From Aegilops tauschii subsp. strangulata (lineage: Eukaryota > Streptophyta > Magnoliopsida > Poales > Poaceae), in contig NC_053038.3 in the NCBI RefSeq assembly GCF_002575655.3, positions 149,018,885 to 149,082,884 of the forward strand: a DNA stretch of 64,000 nt, written 5' to 3'. A model generated the notes under the pieces. That model made no database searches. It was not told the DNA's origin and saw nothing but the letters and a program-made list of their open reading frames with translations. The translations under genes and the position numbers were made by a program. Positions 33,343 through 44,439 of this stretch are shown one piece after another (within the stretch, counting starts at the first letter, position 1; each line of letters begins with the position of its first letter).

Positions 33343-34714
33343 GCCGGCAAGGCCGCTGCTGGGGAGGCCGACAAGGCTGCCGCCGAGGAGGAGGTGGCCC
33401 ACGACCAACCTTCCTCCCCTTCGGCCCCCGCCCCGGGCAGGTACTTGAAGTTGGGCGACGGCTTGTTCGGCCACCTCCCGGGGACGGCAAGCACCAGGGC
33501 GCCAACCGAGGGGGAGGTGTTCAACGACGAGGCGCTCGCCACTACTGGGCTTCAGGTTGTTGATGAACCGAGCACCAGCGGTGGCGGTTCCCAAGAGGAG
33601 CAGCTTCTCCGGACCATGAGCGCCAACTTCCATAAGCTCCAGGCGCTCCACCGTGCCCGCCTAGACAAGGCGAAGTCCAGGATGGCGGCAGCGGACAAGG
33701 CGGAGGCGGATCTTGAGGAGCGCGTCGCCTAGACGCAGGCCTAGTTCCGCGAGGCTCAGGAGGGACTGAAGGCTTCCAGGACGAGCTGGCCGAGCGCAAA
33801 CGGGAGCTCATACTGAAGCAGGCTGACATCAAGAAGGCCCAGGAGGCGGCGAAGGAACAGGCCGCCAAGGACGCGGCCGCTCGGCAACAACACCAGGCTC
33901 TGCTAAACTCCCAGGAGGAGGAGCTTGCCGCCCGTGAGGAGGCGCTCACCGCCACACTTCATAGCAAGGATGAGGAGGTCGAGAAGCTCGTCGCGCAGCG
34001 GACCCAGGAGCTGGAGCAGAGGCACAAGGAGGCACTCAATGCTCAGGCCCTGGTCCATGCCGGCAAGGTGAAGGAGTTGGAGGTGGAGCGGGATGGGCTG
34101 AAGAAAGAGGTCTTAGAGCTGACGGAGGAGAAGGACACGGCCAACGGCGCTCTGGCGGATGCGTAGGCTGTAGTCCTCGGCAAGGTCGAGCTACTCTCCA
34201 AGGCCAACGACTCCATTAATGACATTAAGCTGAAGGCGGACGGCTTGGAGGGGAAGCTCTCGGAGGCCGGGGCTCGTGAGGAGACCCTGAACAAGGCCCT
34301 GGAGGAGGAGAAGCGGCTGTAGAGGGATGGCACCGCCGAGTACGAGGCTGCCTCATCGACGTCGCGGAGAGGCTCACCGCACAGCTAGCCGCCATGGGCC
34401 TGCCGGATGTCAGGTACTCCCGGGAGCCGAACATGAGCGCCAATGCCAGGCTGACCCTGTTCTTCGAGGGAATCCTCGGATCCCTGGAGCGGCTCCGCTC
34501 CAACCGAGCAACCTCTCTGGCCAATGAGGCCCGGAAGCTCTGCCAAGGCGCCCTGACCAAGGTCCTCACCAAGGTGGCATACTGGAACCCCAACGTCGAC
34601 GCGCTGGAGAGCCTGCCAGAGGACGTGGACCTTGCGGCACTCGAGGATCGTATTAAGCCCATCATCAGCTGCGTCGACGGAGTCCAGAGGGTGGCGGGCC
34701 AGCGCCGGGACTAG

Positions 34715-35350
34715 GCGCCCCCGTTTCTCATCACCGCTGCGGGTTCATCACCAAGACAATTTTATCTTAAGTTAGAACCACAACAACAATTGATGTAATA
34801 TAACTATGCAGTACTTTAAGATCAAGCATGCTATCTTCCTGTGAGATCTTTCTTTGTATGTTTGCACCCTACGCTTGGTTGGATAAGGCTGCCGGCGCGT
34901 AAACCCATGCCGTGGTGCTTTGAGGACGGATCCTTAGCAGCCTGCAGGGGGGCGCTTGCTGCCGGGCAAACCACCTTGCCGCTCCCAGCGCGGTCGCTTG
35001 AACCGTCGAGCGGACTCGAAACAGAACAAGGGCGCTGCTAATAGCGGGTAGGCCACCTTGCCGTTCTCAGCGCAGCCTCTTGAACTGTTAAGGGGGATTG
35101 AAACAAAGCAAGGGCGTTGCCAATAGCGGAAGGGACCCATCGTGTGCAGGTTTCCCATATAAGGAATGAGACCTTTCGAGGAAGACAGAGTTATATAAAT
35201 GGAATTACTCAACATTTTGCGTGACTTAGCTTTTCGTAGCCACGCGGATGGCACCAGAGGGCGGCGGATCGATGTCGCCTTCTCCTCTCGATCCCTCCCC
35301 GTGGAAAAGTCGATGCACCGGCTTCAAACCATATTCTTGCAGCTTGCGCC
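34715..35350. other. 3' flank of the element C gene with 82-bp duplication
   Basis: No protein domain. Two tandem copies of an 82-bp unit begin at 34971 and 35053 (ccaccttgccg...aacaagggcg...aatagcgg). This would be the 3' UTR of the antisense gene and, on the minus strand, the leader of element C. Confidence 0.65.
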
Positions 35351-35366
35351 CCTACCTGGCGCGCCA
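35351..35366 (-). other. Primer-binding site of element C
   Basis: On the minus strand TGGCGCGCCAGGTAGG, 4 bp inside the LTR. This form resembles primer sites of grass Tat-type elements. The tRNA was not identified with certainty. Confidence 0.65.
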
Positions 35367-35370
35367 AAGA

Positions 35371-36497
35371 TGTCGGCGGAAACGACACCTATGGGATTAC
35401 GGGGAATCCCTTCTACGGTTGGCGGATGCGGGGCTGTGGAAAGAGCGGGTTTAGAAGATCAAAGCAGGGGGTTTATCCAGGTTCGGGCCACGAGTGACGC
35501 GTAATACCCTACTCCTGCTGGTTTATGTTTATCTGGTGTTCTTGGACTAGCTACAAAGCGTGCAGGGTCCAAAAAGTCTGAATCCTCTCTCAGTACGTCG
35601 CGGGCCTCCTTTTATAGTCAAAGGAGCTGCCACAGTGGCACACAGGAGGTGGAAAGTTGTACAGTGCACAAGCTTATCGCATGACATCACAAGACAAAAC
35701 ACATTCAATGTGCTACTTAGGTGTCCTCTTGCTTTATCGGGGACGGCAACGAAACCCGTCCATCCGTCGCCGCTTCGCCTTACTCCGACATGCGTCCAGG
35801 CCAACGAGGCATGCAGTGCCATGTAGGCTGGCAGGCTGCTGAGCTGGTGTGGTGGCACGGTCTTCACGAAGATCTGCATGCCACCACGCAGGTGCTTGAC
35901 TAGTTGGCATAGGAGCCACATACTGCCACGTGGGTAATTGCTTAGATGGTGGGTCGGCCGCTGAGCTAAGGCGGTGACGGGGCGGCAAGGCCTTGCCTCG
36001 GTCTTGCTGATATTCCCAGCAAGGGTCTTGCTGGGGCCTTGCAGGCGCCCTTGGCAAGAGTCTTGCCGGGGCCTCGTGGGTATCTTCGGCAGGAGCCTTG
36101 TCGGGGCCTCGTGTGCATCCTCGGCAAGGAGCCTCGCTGTTGTCTTGTTTTCTGGTTCCTATCTAGGCCTCATAGGCCCTTTGTCTGCACAAAGATCTAC
36201 ATGCCACCATGCAGGCGCCTCCCGAGCCTTGGTTCCAATGTCGCTGATGGTGTTGGAACCCTTAGGCTAAAGGGTGGCGGCCTCGCTGGTGTTGGGCAAG
36301 TTTCCCCGACAAAGCTCTTGCCGGGGCTAAGCCCATCTTGTCCCTTTGCTCCTCGCGCCCATGGCTTGGCGCTGCTCTGGTGGTCTTGTACTTTTGCTTC
36401 CTTCCTCTGCCCTATTAACTTGGCCGTAGGCGCGGCTCTAACTGCCCGTGCACAAGTAAAGGAGTACAAAGAGGGCCCCTACTTTTGTACACCGACA
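35371..36497 (-). repeat. Right (5') LTR of element C
   Basis: Matches 21023-22175. On the minus strand it starts TGTCGGTGTACAAAAG (36497) and ends CGTTTCCGCCGACA. It contains the same about 36-bp minisatellite near 36000-36140. Confidence 0.9.
35610..35616 (-). promoter_or_regulatory. TATA box in the 5' LTR of element C
   Basis: TATAAAA on the minus strand, within ACTATAAAAGGAGG. Supports minus-strand transcription of element C, opposite to its gene. Confidence 0.65.
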
Positions 36498-36502
36498 CAT
36501 CC

Positions 36503-36817
36503 CCCTGGGCGCGTGTGGGCCTCTTGGTGAGCCCTGGTGGGTTGTGCCCACCCCAGGCCTCCCCTCTGGTACATCTTGGTCCCACTGGGTGTCTTCTGGT
36601 CCTAAACAAATCTCCAAAAAGTTTCGCTGCGTTTGGACTCCGTTTGGTACTGATATTCTACGAAGTAAAAAACAAGCAAATGGCACTTGTGACTATGTCA
36701 ATAGGTTAGTCCCAAAAAATGATATAAAGTTGCTATGAGATGACTGTAAAACATCCAAGAATGATAGTATAACAAGATGGAACAAGCAAAAATTATAGAT
36801 ACGTTGGAGACGTATCA
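36503..36817 (-). repeat. 5' LTR of element B, right part (after C insertion)
   Basis: Continues the LTR interrupted at 21022, matching 15263-15582. On the minus strand it begins TGATACGTCTCCAACGTATC, whose bases 2-20 form a perfect short inverted repeat. Confidence 0.87.
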
Positions 36818-38560
36818 CGCCCCAGATGTCAGGGGGAGGAATCATTTTTTCGCGTAATAAGGAGGCAGTTGCTTGCGTGCAGCCATGGACCATGAGGGTA
36901 CCTACTGTCAGCCTCTCCACATACATCCCTATTCCGATGGCTATCATTTGTTGAATGTTGACCACGTTGAGCACGCCACGCCTGGAGCACCAACGCGGTG
37001 GACGATGGTGAGGCCTTGGAATGGAACGACCCGGAGCCGGCAAAGACACATCAGTGGATGCCCACGCTGAGGGGAGTATGATGGTTGACTGGTTCGGCTG
37101 CGGCGTGACGCTGCCATTACCGGAGAATAACACGAGGTGCGGGTGGGTAGAGGGATGGCCAGGCCAGCAGAGGGAGTAGGGTGGGCCGATGAAGCCTGTG
37201 CGTTATCACAGCCGACCACAAGAGGAGGGAGCAGACAGTCCCGCCGGCGCTGCAGGTTTGAGCAGCTGGCGCAGGAAGATCAAAGACTGAAGAAGCACAT
37301 CGGCCGTTGGATGGACATCCAATAGTCACTACTGCTAGAATCATGTGTTGACTATAAGTTGACAAAGCCTTGCATAAACAAGTCAACCTCGAAATCTATG
37401 GCATGTACAACAGATTTGCTATTACTTTTATAATTTACAGCCCATTTGCTAATTCATATGGAATTCATTGCAACCCATTTTCCATTTTTAGAGTTGCTGC
37501 CCATTTTTTGGTCAGTACCAGGGTTAAAATTTTGAACTAAAAAATATGCAAAATTTAAAAAATTCACATATTTTTGCTGGGGTACAAAATATTTTTAATC
37601 CCAAAATTAGGAACCATACTAAACTAATTTAAAAATAAAGTAATACTATGTTATGTTAAAATCCAATGAAATGTAAAATATCAGTGAAGAACAAAAACAA
37701 AAAACAAAACTAGTTGCCCATTTGCTATATTTTTTTGGAATTTGCAGCCCATTTGATATTACTTTAAAATTTACTGCCCATATTCTAGCCAGGCCAGAAT
37801 GCATCCCTCCTTGTCTTGAATGATTTGAAGCCCAGTGAGTCGGAGAAAACAAATAGGCCTAGGTTGGGTATTCTTCAAAAAGAAATGGTTGGCTTCCTAT
37901 TTTCCCAAAGAAAAAATTGTTGGGGTGGTCATGTTGTTAGACGGGCCATAGAGACCGCACAACTTAGATATATTGACTACAGTCCTCTCCGATGATGTGA
38001 CTCCTAGATATCAGCAGGGTGGGTTAGAGTAAAAAAATCGAGGGGTGCATCTAAGTAGTAAAGAGGCACTTGCTTGCGTTCGGGAGTACACCTGGTGGGT
38101 CCGTACTGTCATACTCACAACTACAGTCCTCTCCCGATTCACTATGTTGATAAGGCCAGTCGGCGGCGCCGCTGCGTGCACACCAAGGCGGAGGACGACG
38201 GCGATGCCTCGGATGGTAATGGAAAGGAGCTGGGGAAGATGCAGCAGTGCGCCCGTAGGCGGAGGACGGTACAAGGGTTCACTGGTTCTAGTGTGGGGTG
38301 GGCCACTGTCGCCGGAGAAGAATAGGATGTCAGGGGGAATAGGGATGGCCTGGCCAACATTTCAGGGTACGACAGGGTGGCGATGCATGCACGATAGAGC
38401 AACCAGCCGTAGAAGGCGGGAACAGGCGCTCCCGCCGGCGTAGGTTTAGTTTTGACGGCTGGACGGATCAGACCCAAAAAGTCATTATGCTGGATTATAA
38501 GGATTAATTTTATATGGCTACAACTTATTGTAAAATGCTGCGGAGCACCTTTTTCTTCTT
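36818..38560 (+). repeat. CACTA-derived block, copy 1 (modules M1 and M2)
   Basis: Collinear with 43110-44745. Shared landmarks: taataaggaggca...gcttgcgtg (36854, 43251), ctactgtcagcctctccac (36901, 43283), a GC-rich middle, cagcccatttgctaat (37438, 43810) and ggttgggtattct (37865, 44211). A second module (M2) at 38025-38560 corresponds to 44440-44745. Element B is inserted at its left edge. No transposase ORF seen. Confidence 0.65.
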
Positions 38561-39963
38561 GAGTTTTTTTAAGACAATTTTCTTCCTGAGGTGATGCCAA
38601 GCACATTCAAAAACCCTTGGATAAAGTGGTGTCGCCAATATGGTTGGCTCGGTTGGGCATTCTTATCGAAAAATAATAATGGAATGGAACTATTTACCAT
38701 GTTGACTATGATTTGCTTGGGTCCGCTGGTTGCAGGAAGAAAATGGTGGGAGAAAAAGACTGGTCGCTGTCTTTGCCTAAGAATAATATCAACTGAATGT
38801 AACAACACTCTCATAGGAAATAATATCCTCCTGTTAAAATTTGACTTTTCAAATCGTAAATTTAAAGAACTGGTGCATGAGAATTTAGCTTTGTTTATTT
38901 ATTTATTTTTAGGGGACCTTGCGCATGTACCTGGGCCGGGTTCATGTGAGAGCCTCCCTCCCGGTTAATTGTGGGCGCCTCTATTGGCCCTTCGTCACTG
39001 GGCTACATGTGATCAACAAGTGGAAAATGTGTTCCATACCAAAAATAGTGCGCTACATAAGGGGCACTAAAGGATTGGACCGTGCAACGACTTCCAAAAC
39101 ATTGTGTTTGTCGTTCTAACAACACATTTATTCAACCAACAGACAAAATATATTACTGATTGCACGTTGAAAATAGCAGCAGCAACCAGGGCTAGGGGTG
39201 CAACAGAAGTAGTAAGTAGGCCAGAAGAGTAAAGACGCAACTCTCTCTTCCAAACCAAACATCAGCCAATATTGCAAAAGGGCTACCAAAAAAGAACAAG
39301 TGTATGCATCAAACTAAATAAAGATCCTACTACACCAAGTGTATGCATGTAACTAGCTTGCTCAGTTAGACGTTACTATTTACTAAGCTGTGGAGATTTG
39401 CTAACGGCTTGAACCAGATGGGTGCCTGGTGGGGGAAACTCTGGCCAGTAGGTCGAAGTCTGATACTTGCGACCCTCTCTCCTACTTTGGGCTGTAGAGT
39501 GTGGCGGCACATATCAGGGTATGGTGCATGGAGAGATGCATGGTACGCTGTGCACACACAGTTTTGCCTAATGAACGAAATCACGCTGCCATCATGATCC
39601 TTGCCGTCAGTTATCTCCTGGTTAATCGGATAATTCAGTCCGAGAACAGAGAGCGTGTACCAAGGCTACTTATCAGCCTCCAGTCAAAAGTTCTTAAGGC
39701 CCAGAGAAGCTGGGATGCTGTTCAAAGACCATGCAGTGGCTATGATTGTATTTCATGAAACAACACATCCGGTACATGCGAACTATCATCAATCGTTCGC
39801 TGTCATCTGAACGAGCCAAGAATCACCTGCAACTGCCATGCCGCTTTTCTTTGAAAGGTTCTAGGATTAGGAAGGCTAGGGACACCAGGAGGCCTACAAC
39901 ATCATATCAAGTTGAACTCAAATAAAAAGGGCTCGTACTGTAGTCAATCTTAAGAACAACATG
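38561..39963. other. Unassigned sequence
   Basis: No coding frame, repeat or transposon end is convincingly recognised. The right part may include the 3' flank of the DUF295-like pseudogene. Confidence 0.5.
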
Positions 39964-40749
39964 TTATGAGCATGAATATTTTTTCAGTAAATGTTGACAA
40001 TAATATAAGCAAGCCATCATGATATCATAGGAAAGTAACGTACTATTGTAACAACCATTTGTAGCAATGACTGGAATAGGCCAGCAATACGTCCAGCCGT
40101 AGGAGTGCACAATGCCCTTGTGTTCAATGGCATCAGAAAGCCATGGAGGATGTATGATCCTGCGATGGACGTGCAGATTTATCCACTTAGCGCAGTTACC
40201 TATCAGATAGGCGAGACTGCGGTTGAAGAACGCAATTAGCATGAAGTCTTTATAATTTGAAGATCTTGTGGGCACTTGGCAGATTACAACCTTGAGCAAA
40301 TCAAACTTGGTATCATGTTGGCTACTGTAAGATTCCGATTATTCTGGGCCATGGTGCCAAAGCAGTGCAGTGTTAATCAAAGGAAGAGGGATCAATCACC
40401 AGGTGTAGACCTCCATGAGCATCCAGCTGCCGCGACCATCAACGAGCACCATCCAAGACGTGTTCATGCTGACCCAGTGCATACCATTAATTTAGTTGAG
40501 GGTGAAGGGGATCGGATCGCTGTCAAGGGGGTTGATGCTCACCACCCTACGATTGTTATGCTTTGTGACACACCATTTCTGAAGATCAGGCGGCATCACC
40601 AAGCAGGGAGCTGGCTTAAAAAGATCCGGCCTGAGGGCTTTGAGTAAACGGTATAGCCCCGATGAGCAAGCGACGAGCGGCATGGTACCGATATTGTCCA
40701 CAGGCGAAACAATGAGTTTGATTACCTTTGTGGGGCGAATTCCAGCCAC
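39964..40749 (-). pseudogene. DUF295/KIB1-4 beta-propeller-like gene fragment, broken
   Basis: Two minus-strand frames in order. The first (40749-40492) reads VSPVDNIGTMPLVACSSGLYR...RRVVSINPLDSDPIPFTLN, then a stop; the same frame goes on with WVSMNTSWMVLVDGRGSWML. The second (about 40330-39964) reads DLLKVVICQVPTRSSNYKDF, then a SLAYLIGN motif, then WINLHVHRR and DAIEHKGIVHS. The pair DLLKVVICQVPT and KDFMLIAFFNRSLAYL resembles the plant DUF295 (KIB1-4 beta-propeller) domain found in grass F-box-related proteins. At least one in-frame stop and one frame change separate the parts, and the N-terminal F-box is not seen. It was probably a host gene or a captured fragment. Family assignment is by motif memory. 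Confidence 0.5.
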
Positions 40750-41369
40750 TCTTTCGGTGGATGCTGCTCGGTTCTGCCATTGTTAGTGCTTGGGTTTCAG
40801 AAGAGGGGGGAGGCGCCTAGCGGGGATGGATGATTGGACGATTATGTGCGGACGAGGATGGAGAAGAGAATATGTGCCGCGGGAATTGGACAGGTGATGA
40901 TGACAATGTAGCAGCAGCACGCCGCTTGACTTACGGACACATCCCAGCAGCGTAAGGTCATATTGATGCCAGACAACTCGAGTGATCACAGTACTAGTAC
41001 AATAAACTACAGTACCTACACTACAAAAAAAAACACATCCGTGACATTTTGGGCCGAACGAAAAAAATTGTGATGGTTATCACACTTCTATGGCGATGAT
41101 TGTGAAAAAACAACATATCATCATAGATGTGGTGGGCTCCTACTTCTATGACAAAAAATCATGGCAAAAAATGGGCTTTTCTTCCTGGGCGGGCTGGGGA
41201 CGCACCTACATGACATTCTTTGGGCCATCCATGACGGGAAAAATCATGGTAGAAGCGAAGGCGAGGAAAATATCGGGGAGTTCCCAGTTACGGTGGGTGG
41301 TCGGGGCCGAGTGATGCATGGAGGTTTGGTGTTTCTCTCGTACACGCGCGTGTGTGCAAGGCGTTGGCT

Positions 41370-42240
41370 AACCTGAACCCGAGCGATATTACTAGCTACG
41401 TTACTGAACTCGAGCGATTGATCCCTTGGCTGTTAACTGAACCCAAGCGACTCATTCGCTGCTGACTAAACCGGAGCGATTCCTTCGCTACTGTTGCTTA
41501 CTGAACCCCGATCGAGCCCTCGTGCGAGACATAGCCAGCCGGTGTTGGTTTGCCTATTGATGAATAGTGACCATTGCTACCATGCGCGAGGTACGTAGAA
41601 CGAGTCAGATGTGTTGAGTCGAGCGGGTTAGTTGGCTGTTGATGAACTGTTCCCGGTGGGGGTTGGACGAATAGGACCCCATGGTAGTAGGAGGTTGCAT
41701 TAACAGGACTCCGAGGAGGCCGCCGCACCACAGCCAGTTGATGGTTGATGAACAGGACCCCGTGGAGGCTGGATGAATAGTAGGCGGTGGAGGCTGGATG
41801 AACACTAGCCGTGGATGAACAGTAGCCGTGGATGAACAATAGCTGGTGGAGGCTGGAGGAAGTCGACGGTAGATGAACAGTAGCTCATGGAGCCTAGAGC
41901 GAGGCAGTAGACGATGGATGAACACGACCCGGTTTCAATTGTAGGTGCTCGAACAAGAGTCTGTTTGCTCTGTTCTACAGTATGCCACACCCCTCCCGAT
42001 CTACAGGACCCTGTTTCGACCGTAGGCGCTCGAGCAGAAGTCTGTTTCCTCCCTTTTGCGGTATGCCAGACCCCACCCGATGAACAGGATCCCCTTTCGA
42101 CCGTACAGTGTTGAACAGAAGGCCGCTTCCTCCATTCTGCAGTACGCCAGACCTCGTTTCGGTTGTTTCGTCCAAGCCCGGTTGGCTCCCGATGAACACG
42201 ACGCATTCCGTTCCCTCCCAATGAACACGACACAGTTTCT
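41370..42240 (+). repeat. CACTA subterminal tandem repeats
   Basis: Two families. A roughly 33-bp unit with ctgaacccgagcgat occurs at 41372, 41403, 41437 and 41495. A loose array follows of gatgaacagga/tgaacagtagcc units with longer about 75-bp units (tgtttcgaccgtaggcgctcg) at about 41930-42150. Subterminal repeats are the transposase-binding zones of CACTA elements. Confidence 0.7.
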
Positions 42241-42484
42241 CTGTTTCGATCCAGTCGGTTGGCTGCTGATGAACAGGACGACGTTGATGTACGCGTTCGA
42301 GACCCCGCCCGTATGTACGTATGTAGCCGTATTTACTTTCTTGCAGCGTGGCTGTACGTACGTGTACATGATATAGACGGGACTGAGTGACGGTGGTTCT
42401 ACTACGACACGTGCTACTCCTTACTCGCCCATGATATAGAGAGACCGATCGACCGCTATGTATGTACACGTTCGTGACCAGGAT

Positions 42485-43110
42485 AACGCTACGTGGGTTC
42501 CAACTATCATGGGGTAAGGAGGCACTTCCTTCTGTGCGAAGATGTACCTAGCCGGTCCCAGCTGTCAGGGGAAACATTTTTTCGCGAAATAGAGAGGCCG
42601 TTCCGATGGGTCCCCGCTGTCAGGTGGAGGAATCATTATTTTGCGCTTAATAAGGAGGCACTTCCTTGCGTGCATCCATTGACCCAGTTGTCAGCCTCTC
42701 CACATACAGTCCTCTTCTGATGGAAGTCCTTCATTAACCATGTTGACCACGACGCGCCGAGAGCACCAAGGCGGTGGACGACCGCGAGGCCTAGGAAGGG
42801 AATGACACAGAGCCGGGGATGACTCAACAGTTGTTTCCCACACGGAGGGGAGTACGAGGGTTTACCGGTTCGTCTGCCGTCGCCGGAGAATAACAGGAGG
42901 TGTGGGTGATTAGAGGGATGGCCAGGCCAGCGATGGTAGTAGGGCGGGGCGGTGAGTCCTGTGCGGCAGCACTGCCGCCCAGGAGAGATAGGAGCAAGAT
43001 CAGTGGTTGAAGAAGCAGCACGGCTGTTGGATTAACATCCAACGGTCCAGCTGCTAGAATCATTTGTTGATTAAGTTAACAAAGCCCTGCATACGCGTCA
43101 GCTTAGTAGG
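42485..43110 (+). repeat. CACTA-internal module M3
   Basis: Begins with three short copies of the aaggaggcacttcc/gtcagg motif (42515, 42555, 42620). Then the gtcagcctctccacataca block (42687), a GC-rich stretch and the tgttgattaagttaacaaagcc end. Same architecture as M1 and M4. Confidence 0.6.
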
Positions 43111-44400
43111 CCTACAAGTCAGCCCCCAAATCTGCCGGGTCCTAGCTGTCATCTGGGGGAATAGTTTTTTCCCATAACAAGGAGGCACTTCCTTCCGTGC
43201 GAAGATACAGCCACTCGGTCCCACCTGTCAGCAGGAGAAATCATTTTTTCATAATAAGGAGGCATTTGCTTGTGTGGTTCCCTACTGTCAGCCTCTCCAC
43301 TTACACCCCTCTTCCGATTGCTGTTGTTTGTTGACCATGTTCACCACGTCGCACAAAGAGCACCAACGCGGTGGACGACGGCGAGGCCCAGGAAGGGAAC
43401 GACCCAAAGTCGGCGAAGCCGCAGCAGCGGATGCCCACGCTGTGGGGAGTACGAGGGCTGACTGGTCAGTTGCCGGGTGAGGCTGACATCACGGAAAATA
43501 ACAGGAGGTGCAGGTGGGTAGAGGGATGGCCTAGCGGCGGCACAGCCGGCCACTGGAGGAGCGAGCGGGTAGTCCCGCCGGCGCTGGTTTGGGCTGCTAG
43601 AGCAGAAAGATCAGAGATTGAAGAAGCACGACGGTCGTTGGATGGACATCCAACAGTCACTGCTCTGTGTTGACTAAGTTGACAAAGCCTTGTGTATGCG
43701 TCAATTTTTTTAGGACAGCGTCATCGTCAATCTAGTAGGCCCACAAGTCAGCCTCCAAATCTGTGGAAAATAGCATACAACCCATTTACCATTATTTTCA
43801 ATAATTTACAGCCCATTTGCTAATCCGTAAGGATATTTTGAAGCCCATATTCTTTTTATTAGCATTACAGTCCATATTCTAGCCACTACTAAAAAATCAA
43901 TGAAATTTTGCATATTTTGGTGGGGTCCGAACTCTTTTAATCACGAAATTTTGAGTCGCGCTAAAAATAATTTTAAAAAATTATATCAAAATCAAATACA
44001 AAGAAATTTTCTCCGTAAAAAATGAATGAAATTTAAAATCTTGAAATCCGAAAAAATAAAATTGAATGTAATTTCTGGTTGGCTTTTGTTTTAAAATTTA
44101 CAACCCATTTCTTACTACTTCTAGCCCATTTTCTGGGGAAGCCGAATACATCCCTCCTCATCTTGAAAATTGCAGCTCAGCAGGGCTGAGAAAAGCAAGT
44201 AGGCCTCGGTTGGGTATTCTCCAAAAAACTAGAACTGGGCTAGCCATTTTCAGAAAGAAAAAAGATATCAACTGGGCTTATCACGTGCGTAAATAAAAGC
44301 ATGGGCTAGAGGGCCACAGCCCCCGCACAGCGCGTAGTTGAGCTCCGTCTCTAAAACTAAAAAAACAACTGGGCGAGCTGCTGGGTCCCTGGTGTTAGTC
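43111..44400 (+). repeat. CACTA-internal module M4
   Basis: Same block order as 36818-37900, including the cagcccatttgctaat and ggttgggtattct tail blocks. No coding capacity supported. Confidence 0.6.
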
Positions 44401-44439
44401 GCTCATTGTGTAATTTCTCGTTTATTGACTACATTGATA

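Larger units (their letters stand above)
22589..34714 (+). pseudogene. Antisense accessory gene of element C (Transposase_28-like domain plus coiled coil), split by element D
   Basis: Starts at ATG 22589 (MVPKTGKGKG). Exon 1 to 24085 shows DFTPNAMACMAFFAHLCEGF, followed by LFRHYFYP, matching the pattern PN-x-F-x-CE-x-LFR of the T antisense gene. Three GT-AG introns keep codon phase: 24086-24163, 24313-24388 and 24596-24696. The exon 4 frame runs into element D at 24843 and resumes in frame after 33347. Breaks: one extra G in the run at 23620-23623, and in-frame TAGs at 23766, 24066, 24400, about 33730 and about 34164. The middle is acidic with a KRKRK basic patch near the exon 1 end. The 3' part is a long coiled coil (QEAAKEQAAKDAAARQQ), and it ends with a conserved helical block (FFEGILGSLERLRSNRA) at 34714. 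Function unknown. Confidence 0.78.
21023..36497 (-). mobile_element. Non-autonomous LTR retrotransposon (C), minus strand, carrying an antisense gene
   Basis: LTRs at 21023-22175 and 35371-36497 with TGTCGG...CCGACA ends, and a 5-bp target duplication. Orientation is minus: a CTATAAAAGG box reads on the minus strand in the right LTR, and a primer-binding site (TGGCGCGCCAGGTAGG) lies just inside the right LTR. Its own internal DNA is about 4.7 kb (22176-24843 plus 33343-35370) and holds one recognisable gene, which reads on the plus strand, against the element. No gag, RT or integrase seen. Element D is inserted in that gene. The primer site and the gene type suggest a Tat-lineage derivative. 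Confidence 0.85.
14522..36817 (-). mobile_element. Non-autonomous Athila-like LTR element (B), minus strand
   Basis: 3' LTR (truncated) at 14524-15582, polypurine tract on the minus strand at 15583-15600, one ORF at 19561-18791, primer-binding site at 19983-19998, and a 5' LTR starting at 20012 that is split by element C and ends at 36817. No RT or integrase motif is found on either strand of its own DNA, so it is non-autonomous. Its 3' region shares blocks with A and D. It contains a solo LTR at 15884-16575 and the C/D nest at 21023-36497. Confidence 0.85.

Noticed and set aside
41498..42469. Open frames across the CACTA subterminal repeats
   Set aside because: Produced by repeats whose unit length keeps a frame open; translations are repetitive and differ between frames.
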